This document shows positions 10,683-20,060 of a stretch of 38,421 nt of DNA, piece after piece. How positions within the stretch are numbered: position 1 is the first letter of the stretch; the number at the start of each line of letters is the position of its first letter. This stretch comes from Gracilaria domingensis (lineage: Eukaryota; Rhodophyta; Florideophyceae; Gracilariales; Gracilariaceae), in contig VCMS01000283.1 of NCBI GenBank assembly GCA_022539475.1, positions 1 to 38,421 of the forward strand. The letters run 5' to 3'. Below the pieces are notes generated by a model. The model did not search any database, was not told where the DNA came from, and worked only from the letters and a program-made list of their open reading frames with translations. Both the position numbers and the translations under genes were made by a program.

Positions 10683-11265
10683 GTGGTCCACCTTTATTGT
10701 AGCTGACCTGACTTTGTGTTGGGTTCTTGATCTGTGGCGAAGGCAAACTGAAACGAGCTTTTGATCCGTACTGCTTCGGTGGTGCGGGGAGGCGACGTGT
10801 CGTAGGCTGACCTCCTTTTTAGGATCAGGCCGCTTGTGAACTTCATTGTTTGCTTGCGAGAAGCGTACCTCGGTTTGTCATAGTACCTGCAGTTTCAGGG
10901 TCGCGCAAGTTCTTGCAAGAGACCAGAGAGGGTTTTATTTGGTGAAGGCATATCTTTGGTCATTAACCATCCTCTGGAAGTCTCGTAGAGAGCGACGCAC
11001 CTTCTCCTAGAACGCAGGAGGAGGTAGACTGCAGAAGTCGTTTCTTACCCGGAGAGTCTCCGGGGGTCAGGGGTCCGACTCCCTAGGGTACCAGGAATCT
11101 TAGTTCCTTTTGCACCCGACTATTCATCTTTATTGTTGTTGTTGTTTGTTGTTATTGTTGTTTGTTGTTGTTTGTTGTTGTTTGCTGTTGTTTACCGCTG
11201 TCGTTTGCTATTGCCGCCTGTCTGCCACCGCATTATCTGGTTCGCTGCAATTCCTCTCTTACATC
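10683..11265 (+). other. E2 leader lacking the primer-binding segment
   Basis: The LTR end CTCTATCA is joined directly to GTGGTCCACC. In E3 the equivalent position lies about 660 bases after the primer site. The remaining leader matches E3 4050-4500 (minus). The last 130 bases before gag are a TTG/TGTT-rich stretch (about 11130-11210). No coding frame. Confidence 0.75.
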
Positions 11266-11862
11266 ATGGACTCGTTTAGTGGGCTCAAGATCGAGAAGTT
11301 GGGTGAGGATAACTTCCATACTTGGAAGCAGAAGATTCAGTATGTACTTGCACTGAAAGACCTCAAGAACCATCTCACCACTTCTGCACCCACGGATGAA
11401 GAGGAACTGGTAAAGTGGCAAATCCGCGACGAAAGGGCTAGAGCTATCATTGGACTCACGCTTGCCGACGAGCACTTGGATCACATTCGAGACATCGAGA
11501 CTGCTGCTGACGCATGGAAGGCCATTTGCAATGTGTTTCAACGTAAGACTCTTCTTAACCGAATCAACGCCAGACGTGCTTTCTACTCTGTCAAAATGCG
11601 CGAGGACGAGAAGATGTTGCAATTCATCAACCGTGTTCGGCACTTGGCCTCCGACCTCAAGAGTATGGACGTCAACGTTGAAGGAGAGGACATTGCTATG
11701 GCTGCTCTATGTGGACTTCCGGATCGTTTTGAGCACCTCATTGTTGCAATTGACACCACGATCGGAGATCGCCAACTCACTATGGAGTTTGTGAAGAGCC
11801 GTCTATTGCAAGAAGAGCAACGTATGAGTGATCGTGCCAAGGAAGAGTCCGGTGTTGATGCT
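11266..11862 (+). CDS. Copia gag, N-terminal part (E2)
   Basis: ATG at 11266 opens MDSFSGLKIEKL and the typical copia gag (UBN2/retrotran_gag type) with NFHTWKQKIQYVL, FQRKTLLNRINARRAF, INRVRHLASDL and CGLPDRFEHLI. The frame reaches ESGVDA at 11862, where the DNA transposon begins. It is continued at 23241 by ALLGRQFRRKS and a CCHC knuckle. The apparent frame past 11862 is transposon sequence. Gag would bind the RNA genome and form the particle. Confidence 0.9.
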
Positions 11863-11995
11863 CGTCTGTCTCTTGCAGATGCTAGTTTTTGGCGAGGGTC
11901 GTCCAGAAATTGGCAAGGGTCGTCCAGTAAATTTTTTGAAAAAATATCGAGATCAATTATTTCAAAATCTGCAGATAATTGCTTGGGTCGTCCAG
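11863..11995 (+). repeat. Left terminus and subterminal repeats of copy A
   Basis: Terminal CGTCTGTCTCTTGCAG is followed by three direct copies of GGGTCGTCCAG at 11896, 11917 and 11985. Copy B has the same set starting at 30746. Subterminal arrays of this kind are usual transposase binding sites, but binding is inferred. Confidence 0.7.
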
Positions 11996-13322
11996 AATCG
12001 CTGTGCAGTAAATACTGGTGGGTTTTCCACTCGTGCTAGTTCTTTAGTCGAGGGCTACCTGAACTGTATTTCGCGAAGTCTAGGTTCAGTTTCCATTAAG
12101 GTGCACATTACACGATACCTTCTGCGGAATGATACCCTGCAACGCATGGAATACTAGTGCTAGTACAGATGATGCCCATTATGAAATCATACCGTTTTAT
12201 TCGTATCTATTCTTCTATCGACCGCTTTTGCTAACCACTACTTCGCTATATTACATGTACCATTTCCCCATGATGGATCGGGTGTAGGCGCAATCTGCGG
12301 CAGATGCCGCAGAGGGCACCTGCACCAAATTGCGGTAACGGTAGAACACATACGCACTCCGAGAGGATGAGGCGCGAAGCGCCTCATCCTCTCCGTTCGT
12401 CATGTAGGGAACCATGCCCAGATGCATGGTTCCCTACTTGAGGAACCTGCACCTGCAACTCGTGAGCTACGTACGCATCAAAAGTCATTTACCTGTATAC
12501 GCAAGCGGAAAGTATCCATAAGTTAGTCAATGATCAGTTGGATACATTTGAAATGCGATGGAACGTACCATTGATAAAGCAAAACAGAAACGTTGCGCTA
12601 GAAAAGTCGAGGGACCTAGTAACTCGCAAAAGTAACCCAAAGCCTTTTTCCTGCCGTTTACATGTCGCAGAGCGCGAAGAGACGTGGTGAGGATTGGTTA
12701 GTTTAGAACAAAGATACGTAGAAGGAAATGGAAGCACGTACGAAAAGACTGCACAGAAGGACTGCACGGAATACATCCGTGAGATACGGATGCTGTCCGC
12801 TTTATGGAGGCGTCCGACGAGGGCGGAGAAAGAGAATGAGGTACGCTTCATGTCCGCTTAATGGAATCCATTCTCAGCACGCTACTTCGTAATCCGTCGT
12901 ACTTTTTTCCGCCCTCGCACTTCGTAGCGAGTGCGAGGGCGGGAAAACGTACGACGGAGCGGAGTAGAGCGCGAGGATGGCACGGATCACGACGGTAACA
13001 AAAGATCGTACGTCGGACGGGCGGGGGCGGCGGCGGAGGGAAGAGATCTATTTTTCTGTGCGAGATTGGACAAGTGTACAGCGTACAACGTTGGGAAACC
13101 ACAGGTTTATAACCAGTGGTAGATAATACGAGAAGTACACCCTTGTGTTGAGGTCGACGTGTACCTACGTTCCTTTTTGAACGAAAGCACGTGAGTTAAA
13201 CTCAAAATATATTCTCCGTTCTGAGCAAGACGTCGATATTGACTGTCGCTCGACCTCCTTCTCCCTTCGGACGCCCTTCCCTTGCAGTCTTTGTCGTCGT
13301 TTCTCGTTCATTTCTTCTTCCT
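11996..13322 (+). other. Non-coding 5' region of the transposon with long hairpins
   Basis: No frame here looks coding. It holds strong hairpins: 12294-12313 (9-bp stem), 12361-12393 (GAGAGGATGAGGCGC arm, 15-bp stem, loop GAA), 12404-12437 (14-bp stem) and 12893-12958 (arms beginning TCCGTCGTAC with a GC-rich inner stem CCGCCCTCGCACT). All are conserved in copy B (31177-31319 and about 32150-32215). The transposase promoter should lie here; no clear TATA box was found. Confidence 0.65.
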
Positions 13323-16300
13323 ATGGTCTACTACTGTACACATAAGAAGCGTGGGTGCCCCTTCGTTACTCGCCGAGGAGTCTTATCTCTTCAACAGCAT
13401 GTCAACCATTGCCCGTTTCGTCTGAAAGCAGCGCTGGAAGACGACAATAGCCGGGCCATTCGGAGAAGCAAGCGTCTCAAGCTTTCCGCGCCCGCGCCCG
13501 CATCTTCCGAAACGGTCACTGCCCCTTGTCGCCTTCCCGAGCCTCCAGTGTCCGAGGACATCGTCGACCCCACTCCGTGCGCCCCTCCCATTCCGGACAC
13601 TTCGCATTGTGTTTCTCCTTCCCCGGGTCCCGCGTCATTAGAGCGAGAACACGGAAGCAGTTCCCGCCCAGTGCCTTCTGAGGAGGCCCTTGGTGATTTG
13701 CATATGGATTATCTCACGGTTTGTTTGGCTTCAGTAGCTTCCAACCTTGGTCATCGTGAGGCGGACGAGCTAATTGGGCTACTTCGGGACCCGCGATTCT
13801 CGCAAAAGCGATTCAACGAGACCATAACAAGTTCCAAGCGCTGTACAGAACTGAAGAACGCCATTTTCGAACGATACGCCTCAAAGGACGGTTTCAATCG
13901 CAGAACTGTCTCGCCAGAAGGATGTAAGTTCAGCGCCATCCTCTACACGAGAGACCCCGTTCAGACACTTGTGAAACAGCTCCAGTTGGCTAACAACGAA
14001 AACACATTCTTCCACCCTATACCTCAGACCCACTCCACGAAAATATCTCACCCCATGTCCGGCTCTCTCGCAAGAGACGCCACCTCAAAACTTAAGGAAA
14101 TGGTCATGGGCTCGTTGGATAGTAGAATAGTGTGGTACTCCCAAGAAATAAGTTACAGTGAATCTTTCGTAGGTCTTCTGCAGGTATACACCGATAAGTC
14201 TTCAACAACTCTAAAGCAAACATCGGTTACCGCCTATCCTCTTCACCTCATATTTCTCAACTTCTCCGACGAGCTTCGCCGTAAGTGTATCCGTGATGAC
14301 CTCACAGTAGTGGCATACTTCCCTACCACACTGATCGAGGTTTCCGCATCTGAAGCAGACGCAATGCCATTTGTTTCTAGCAAGTCTCTACGCGAGTCCA
14401 GGATGCAAATCCTTCAAGAATCTCTTCGTCAAGTCCTGGAGCCCATTCTAAATCTCACGCAGAAAGGTTTTCAGTTCATCGGCGAAGACAAACTAAGTCG
14501 AGTGTGCCATCCTCTGCTTGCAAGTTATTGTGCGGATATTCCTGAGGCTAAGGACATTCTGTCCATTCTTCATGGGACCAAAACGGAAAGCCCGTGTCAT
14601 AGATGCAAAGCCCCTCGCTCATCTTTATGCAGTCCTATTCCCACCTCATTCAACGGACGTTCTCAAAAGCACACGAAAAGCATCCGAAAGACATACACAG
14701 CTATCTTGCAATATGCACAAAAAGACGAGCCGGAAAGACGTCCACGTCGTGCGAGGGAGAGGAGATCTCAAGCGGATACTCTGATGCGTTCAAATTCCAT
14801 ATCTCTCATTCCTTCGTTCCTCGAAACTTCCGTAAGCCTTGGAATGATCCCGGGATTGTCTCCATACAGTCTGTTCTCATTCGAACCATTACACAACTTG
14901 CATCTCGGCATCTCAAAGTTGATAAAAACGGCCACAATCGCGAGACTGCAGTCAGACACCCTGTGCACCACAATAGGAACATCTGCATCGCGTTCACTTC
15001 GAACGATACGCACCCAACTCCTCAACCATGCAAACGCAATTCTAGCTGCCATAGAACGCGATTCTCCTGCCAAAGGTTTACATATCGATTTCTCCACGCA
15101 GGAGAAAGGCAAATCTTTGAATGGTATCTTCACGAAAGACGGTCTCCGTGGAATGCTGGAGGCCAAAAACTACAAAGCACTTGACATGGTCTTTCCCTTC
15201 ATAGGAGCATTCTTTGACATATGCTGTGGAGAACAGGACGTTGCCCCAATCACAACCGTTTTCTCTCAGTATTCGGACTTGCTCTCGACCTTATTCAGAT
15301 ACAATCCTGACCCGTATTGGACTGAAAGCTGTCTCCTGTGTCTTAGTTCGGAGATTGAAGCCTTCAAGCGTTCCGCAACAAAGACTCTGGCGGATTTTCA
15401 TCCCTCCAGACTGGGAACTCTGAAGTTTCATCTTCTCGATCATCTCGTGGACGATATTCGCCGTCTGGGAAGTATCAAGTACTACGACGCAGGCATATAC
15501 GAACATGCACACCTGCTATTTAAGAGACACTACAAAAAGACGTCCAGAAGAACAGCAACGGCTGTGGAGGAGACTATTCGCTCCATTGAGCACGGACATG
15601 TTAGAAAGCAATGGAATGGCAATACTCCTTACCAGCGTAATCCAGGTTTACCAGGAACTTCCACACAGCTTCCTCGGTTTGCAATGAGAGGGCGTTCTTT
15701 TACTTTACGAGCTCTTCAACATTGTGTTTCAAGTATGTCCAGTTCAAAAACATGGACTGCTGTTAGAGAGATGTTCTCAAGTACGGACACAAGGTCGATT
15801 CTTGACCAGATTGGTGAACAGGCCCTTCCTCCTTTCCTCAGTCTCGTGAAAGAAACACTGGATGAGCACTCTATTACATACTTCCCAGAAAAGACAAGGA
15901 TAACTCTGGTGAATTCGGCCCTCGTGAAAGGCGGTTTCGTTCCGACTCTTGAACACTTCGATTCGTCTTCTAAGGCACTTAAGCTGGGACGACCCAAATA
16001 CCCCATCATCCAACGTGTCTTCGCTTCTCCAGCATTTGGTCCCAGTAGAAAGCCAAAGTTTTCCACTGTATTGGTAAGCGGAGAAGATTCAGAGACTTGG
16101 GTTGCCCAGGTAGTCGCTCTGATGTCGGCCACGTCGCGATTCGGAGCTATTGCAAAGGTCGCGTATTGTGCCAAAAGTCGCGGATCAAGTGGGTGTGAAG
16201 CGCTAGTTTTCTCTAGTTTGATATGTGTGCACGGCGTGTGCAGCGAAATCACTGCCAGAAGAGCCGGAAGGAGTGCTTTCGAAGGTCTCCGGAGGGTGCC

Positions 16301-16349
16301 AAAATGTGGCCAGAACGTGCCCGCGGGCGGAGGGGGTCGGTCGTGTTAG
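13323..16349 (+). CDS. DDE transposase, KDZ/Plavaka-like, C-terminus lost (copy A)
   Basis: ATG at 13323. Residues 4-34 form a C2HC-type zinc finger (YCTHKKRGCPF...HVNHCPF). A low-complexity basic/proline linker follows. The catalytic core has VYTDKSSTT with D291, a CHRCK knuckle (C425, C428), FEPLHNLHLGISKL (E521, H524), KFHLLDHLVDDIRRLGS (from 701) and YEHAHLLFKRHYKKTSRR (E727). This motif order is that of KDZ/Plavaka transposases of the CMC/CACTA group. The second motif is usually DxxH; here it is ExxH in both copies. Homology to copy B ends at 16123. The last ~75 codons are unrelated sequence running into the foldback element, so about 125 C-terminal residues are missing. Confidence 0.8.
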   Translation: MVYYCTHKKRGCPFVTRRGVLSLQQHVNHCPFRLKAALEDDNSRAIRRSKRLKLSAPAPASSETVTAPCRLPEPPVSEDIVDPTPCAPPIPDTSHCVSPSPGPASLEREHGSSSRPVPSEEALGDLHMDYLTVCLASVASNLGHREADELIGLLRDPRFSQKRFNETITSSKRCTELKNAIFERYASKDGFNRRTVSPEGCKFSAILYTRDPVQTLVKQLQLANNENTFFHPIPQTHSTKISHPMSGSLARDATSKLKEMVMGSLDSRIVWYSQEISYSESFVGLLQVYTDKSSTTLKQTSVTAYPLHLIFLNFSDELRRKCIRDDLTVVAYFPTTLIEVSASEADAMPFVSSKSLRESRMQILQESLRQVLEPILNLTQKGFQFIGEDKLSRVCHPLLASYCADIPEAKDILSILHGTKTESPCHRCKAPRSSLCSPIPTSFNGRSQKHTKSIRKTYTAILQYAQKDEPERRPRRARERRSQADTLMRSNSISLIPSFLETSVSLGMIPGLSPYSLFSFEPLHNLHLGISKLIKTATIARLQSDTLCTTIGTSASRSLRTIRTQLLNHANAILAAIERDSPAKGLHIDFSTQEKGKSLNGIFTKDGLRGMLEAKNYKALDMVFPFIGAFFDICCGEQDVAPITTVFSQYSDLLSTLFRYNPDPYWTESCLLCLSSEIEAFKRSATKTLADFHPSRLGTLKFHLLDHLVDDIRRLGSIKYYDAGIYEHAHLLFKRHYKKTSRRTATAVEETIRSIEHGHVRKQWNGNTPYQRNPGLPGTSTQLPRFAMRGRSFTLRALQHCVSSMSSSKTWTAVREMFSSTDTRSILDQIGEQALPPFLSLVKETLDEHSITYFPEKTRITLVNSALVKGGFVPTLEHFDSSSKALKLGRPKYPIIQRVFASPAFGPSRKPKFSTVLVSGEDSETWVAQVVALMSATSRFGAIAKVAYCAKSRGSSGCEALVFSSLICVHGVCSEITARRAGRSAFEGLRRVPKCGQNVPAGGGGRSC

Positions 16350-16835
16350 GGTAGCTACCCTACCACGACCGGACCCCCCCGCCCGCGGGCACGTTTTGGG
16401 CGATGTTTTGAAAAATGTGCGATATTATGCCCGCGGGTGGAGGGGGGTCGGTCGTGTTAGGGTAGCTACCCTAACACGACCGGACCCCCCGCCGCGGCAC
16501 TGGACGATTTTTTGAAAAATGTGCGATTTTATGCCCGCGGGCACGTTTTGGACGATTTTTTGAAAAATGTGCGATTTTATGCCCGCGGGCGCGGGGGGTC
16601 GGTCGTGTTAGGGTAGCTACCCTAACACGACCGGACCCCTCCGCCCGCGGGCACGTTTTGGACGATTTTTTGAAAAATGTGCGATTTTATGCCCGCGGGC
16701 GGGGGGGTCCGGTCGTGTTAGGGTAGGTACCCTAACACGACCGACCCCTCCCCGCTCGCGGGCACGTTTTGGCCACATTTCGGCGCCTTCCCGGGACCTC
16801 CCAAAACACGCCGCCCCGCAGTGATTTCGCTACAC
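16236..16835. mobile_element. Foldback/MITE-like element with four long palindromes
   Basis: Outer inverted repeats: AGCGAAATCACTG at 16242-16254 and CAGTGATTTCGCT at 16819-16831, followed inward by related sequence including CCAAAATGTGGCC and its inverse. The inside has four 32-bp palindromes (16339, 16450, 16601, 16711), three of them perfect or off by one base, centred on GTAGCTAC and containing GTTAGGG/CCCTAAC. They are separated by repeats of GGACGATTTTTTGAAAAATG and GCCCGCGGGC. No coding capacity. No clear target duplication seen. It lies inside copy A and was probably inserted after it. Confidence 0.75.
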
Positions 16836-17191
16836 CCGGCCGCCGGTACGTTGGCGCCGCTGTCCACGTGTATTCGCGGGAGTAGGCTGTACATGGAAGT
16901 AAATGAGTGTTCTCTTGACTACTATGCAAGGCATTTGAAGAGCATGATTAGAGAGCGCGACCATTGCTCGCGTGAGTCATCATTGCGCGAACTCCACGAC
17001 TCTAAAGCGTACAATCAGCGTGCGAGCGGCCACGGACAGGACACGGACGAGACTGGCAGTGCGCTGGGAGGAGCTGCCGAAAGCGGGGGTGCCCAGCGTA
17101 AGTCGCCGTTTAAAAGGCTCGCATCCGTTCTTGTATCGTCCAGAGCGAACGAATTGTTGATATACACCTTTCACTGCAATAGCTGTTCAAC
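16836..17191 (+). other. Non-coding segment upstream of the 17192 gene
   Basis: An open frame of 124 codons from 16821 overlaps the foldback end and has no recognisable features. A TATA-like TTTAAAAG lies at 17109-17116, about 80 bases before the ATG at 17192. Confidence 0.35.
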
Positions 17192-18310
17192 ATGAAGCCA
17201 ACTCGTGTTCGAAAGCGTACGCAAAGCGTGACTCCTCGCACTCGGCGGAGCACTCGATTATTGCAAGGTGGAATGCGGGTTTCTCTGCAGATGGATATTG
17301 AGAATGAAGGAAAGGTGATAGTGGGGTAAGCGTTTTTGCATGGAATTGGAAGTGTTCTACGCCGCGAGTTGCTCGGGAAGCAATTGGACCCAGGTCTTGT
17401 GATGGTTCATAATACTCTCATCATTCGAAGCGGTCAGACGTTCTACCCTTACCGGGCGGAGGGCCTGGATCTTCCACAATATATCCAGGATCTCCGGACG
17501 GCCGCTCCTTGGGATGGGAAAATGATGGAACCGGTGGCAGCCAGCATTCCGGCGTCCAAGCGAGGAACGGTGAGCGCTATGAGTGAGGTGATGACGCCGA
17601 CAAGCCGCACGGAGCCAATTCGAAGTTCATCAACACCGAGAGGTAGCCCATCAGTAGCACCTCCGCGGGCCAGTCCATCGTCTGTTTCGAAGCGGACTAA
17701 GGAGACGAGATCATCTCCAGCTACGAAGCGGACAGGTCAAACAAAGTCTACCTCCGTTACGAAGCCCACTGCGTCGAAAAGGGCTTCTCCTGCGATGAAT
17801 CAAACCGTCGACACAAGGGGATCTTCTGCGTCGAAACAGACGGTTCAGCAGGGGACGGCTGTGCAAGAGGAGGAAGATGAGATCATAAAAGGTCCTCTTT
17901 CAGACGCGGATGCGCAATCCGCACAAGGAGCTGGTCCATCTGTACCCCAAACTGCACCAGAAACTGCGGAGCAGCAGGACGATGACGTTGTGCTTCTGTC
18001 CGCAAGAATGGCACGTTCAAGTGTTTCTGGCGAGCGGTCTGGAACACAAGGGACACCTACTCGGAGCAAGACGTACAGACGAATTCGTCAGAAGGTACCA
18101 AAGGTGAACCTCAATTCTAATTTCGTGTACAACAAACTGTGGCAGTGGAGAGAAGAAATGGATTCTGCTATTGGAGACCTGTTGCAGAAGATGGATGCGT
18201 TTGTTATCTATCCCGGCGATAAAAGTTGCGAAATTGTGGATAACTTCCGGTTTTCACTTCGACAGTCCATTGTAAGTGAAGTTAGGGAACAGGTCATTTC
18301 GATAAAGTAA
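17192..18310 (+). CDS. Basic low-complexity protein of unknown function, with in-frame TAA at 17327
   Basis: I do not recognise this gene. ATG 17192 opens a very basic start (MKPTRVRKRTQS...RTRRSTRLLQ). The frame meets TAA at 17327-17329 inside GGGGTAAGCG, then stays open to 18310. If translation starts after the stop, the first ATG is 17402 (302 residues). The middle part has repeated Ser/Thr/Lys-rich units (SSVSKRTKET, SSPATKRTGQT, SKRASPAMNQT, SSASKQTVQ), then an acidic patch (EEEDEI) and a C-terminal conserved-looking domain (NSNFVYNKLWQWREEMDSA, KSCEIVDNFRFSLRQSI). The stop lies in a GTAAG donor-like site. In-phase removal is possible with acceptors at 17352 (27 bases) or 17430 (105 bases). 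Either a short intron or a broken gene is possible. The protein is perhaps nuclear. Confidence 0.5.
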
Positions 18311-18369
18311 TTTTTATGTTTAACTATCTCTAAAAGGTTTACAACACCGAAAAATCATGTGTTCTAACC

Positions 18370-19272
18370 TCAAAGCTGGGGGAATGGGGAGGGAGATAAC
18401 TTTTCCTTAACAACGTTGACGTAGTTTGTATGAAAAGGAGCGGGGTAACCGCCTACAATGTTTCTTTCTTGGCGGGAAAAGTCGTAGAAGTACGCGTTCC
18501 TAAACTGAAAGTCGGAGAAAGAAGTAGGGAAGCCAACGAGAGTTTTCCCATATGCAAGAAGTCGCCCAACGGTCTCTTCCAGGTTGAAAGTAGTACCTGT
18601 CTTAAGCGAAACTATCTTCAACAGCTCTTTCATTATTGTGAGCACAACCGTACTGCACTCCGTAGCGACTACGTCCATAGGAATGAAACCTCTTGAGGCC
18701 CCGACGATGTTGAACGCTGATAGCCACACGAGCTTCTCATAATAGCTTACGAGAAATGTGTCTTCGTCGACAACCCCGCAAGTGAGACCCATAGACCTAA
18801 ACCTGTCTGCAACGTTGCAGGCCCACTTTCCTGTTGCGACAGTGAGACCATCCGGACTTTGAGGAGTGACACCATCCTGCGGAGCTGCGTTTCTTGAGGG
18901 GACACCAACGTATAGGACAACTTTTGAACATGTGTCCACACCGAGCTTCGAAACCAATGGTATGATGTCTCCATTCTGGAAGAAAACGAGATTCTCTCTG
19001 AGCGAATAAGGGCAAGCCTGAATTACGGTCTCCAGGGTGTTCGTTCTTCCACAAACTAGTATCGGTACATCAGAAAGATGAGAGGTAGCAGCCATGCTGC
19101 AGAATTCGTGTGCGGAAATGACCGTATCTTCTTCGTTCGCCAGCATGGTACCTATACGCCCCCTTCCAACAATAACGGCCCGAGTCCTTCGGGCGGGAGA
19201 TGAGGCCTGAGGGACGTCAGAGTATCTGGGACTCGGAGGCGGAGTGGGAGGCATGTCGCACTGGGAGTTCAT
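18370..19272 (-). CDS. Ketopantoate-reductase-like NAD(P)-binding protein (plant/algal family)
   Basis: The first ATG in the frame is at 19272, giving 300 residues and an intact frame. An N-terminal Pro/Ser-rich stretch (1-30) is followed by a Rossmann start, AVIVGRGRIGTML (GRGRIG at 36-41), LVFFQNGDIIPL, GLTVATGKWACNVADRF and, in the C-terminal half, YYEKLVWLSAFNIVGA and FRNAYFYDFS. This is the layout of a conserved plant and algal family related to ketopantoate reductase (ApbA/PanE C-terminal domain). Its members are reported in plastids; the reaction is not established to my knowledge. No transit peptide is obvious. The gene lies inside transposon copy A, convergent with the 17192 gene and divergent from the epimerase exon. 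It could be captured cargo. Confidence 0.7.
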   Translation of the reverse strand: MNSQCDMPPTPPPSPRYSDVPQASSPARRTRAVIVGRGRIGTMLANEEDTVISAHEFCSMAATSHLSDVPILVCGRTNTLETVIQACPYSLRENLVFFQNGDIIPLVSKLGVDTCSKVVLYVGVPSRNAAPQDGVTPQSPDGLTVATGKWACNVADRFRSMGLTCGVVDEDTFLVSYYEKLVWLSAFNIVGASRGFIPMDVVATECSTVVLTIMKELLKIVSLKTGTTFNLEETVGRLLAYGKTLVGFPTSFSDFQFRNAYFYDFSRQERNIVGGYPAPFHTNYVNVVKEKLSPSPFPQL

Positions 19273-19672
19273 TGCAAGTGTTCGAATGTTTTTGTGTGAC
19301 GATAGAAATGGAAGATGGGGCGGAGAACTGCTTGGGTAAAGAGTGATACTTAAGTAAAAACGGTTAGGAAGCGCAGAACGGGAACATGGTTCACTTTGTG
19401 AAAGTGAGCGAAATGTATGATATGTGATTGTACTGAATGAATGATAGGGCTTGTATGAGACGACAAGCCACAAAGTGTGATGATGTTTTATGAAAGGTAG
19501 GTGGAAGAGTAGAAAGTGTGCAATGAATGAAACTGATTTCGAACCTGAGTTGTAAAGTAGTTGTAAAGTACGAGTTACGGGGAGCTTGATTACAGGATGA
19601 AAGGAGCCATTTTGGCTTCATAAATGACGTGAACGGGTTCTATAGCTTCACTTGGATTGCCATAATTAAAAG
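19273..19672. other. Region between the reductase-like gene and the epimerase exon
   Basis: About 400 bases, AT-richer than the surroundings. It probably contains the minus-strand promoter and 5' UTR of the reductase-like gene. The frame upstream of its ATG stays open for 67 codons without another ATG. No N-terminal epimerase sequence is present. Confidence 0.4.
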
Positions 19673-19990
19673 GATGGAGTTGGATTGCGTCCGAATACGT
19701 CTTTAAAGGTCGTAGAAGCACTTATGAAGGAAGGAGTTGTAGACATGTTATTGTTGATGACGGTGGAGCCAGGGTTTGGAGGACAGGCGTTTATGGAGGG
19801 TGTTCTTGACAAGGTGCGACATGCAAGGGAGTTGTACCCAAGAATAAGGATACAGGTGGATGGGGGTATTGGACTGAGTACTGTGAAAGGAGTAGTGAAG
19901 GCCGGTGCAAACATTTCAGTTGCAGGATCTGCCATCTTTGGCTCGAGTAACCCAGCTCATGTCATAGCTGGTTTTCGAAAGGTTGGTTAG
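19673..19990 (+). pseudogene. Ribulose-phosphate 3-epimerase, orphan 3' part
   Basis: 105 codons match the C-terminal half of ribulose-phosphate 3-epimerase (interconverts ribulose-5-P and xylulose-5-P in the pentose phosphate and Calvin cycles). GVGLRPNTS, LLMTVEPGFGGQAFM, IQVDGGIG (with the second catalytic Asp) and VAGSAIFGS are all present and in frame to the TAG at 19988. Full-length enzymes have about 220-230 residues. The N-terminal half, with the first catalytic Asp and the metal-binding histidines, is absent. The frame begins just after AAAAG at 19672, with a stop codon directly upstream. It therefore looks like a terminal exon behind a splice acceptor whose 5' exons are missing. Confidence 0.8.
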
Positions 19991-20060
19991 AGATAGTAGC
20001 ATAAATTTATTGTTTATTACATTGTTACCTTTACGTGTTATCACGACTATATTCTCCGTC

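Noticed and set aside
11863..11886. A 24-base motif shared by both transposon insertions looked like a specific target sequence.
   Set aside because: Gag reads naturally if it ends at VDA (11862) and resumes at ALLG, and the same motif occurs inverted at the right end. It is therefore the transposon terminus, not the target.
12534..12851. Minus-strand frame of 105 codons conserved in copy B.
   Set aside because: Copy B shifts frame near its end, no domain is visible, and the whole region is conserved as transposon non-coding sequence.
16336..16742. TTAGGG/CCCTAA motifs as interstitial telomere repeats.
   Set aside because: Only single motifs within palindromes, never tandem; they are part of the foldback unit.
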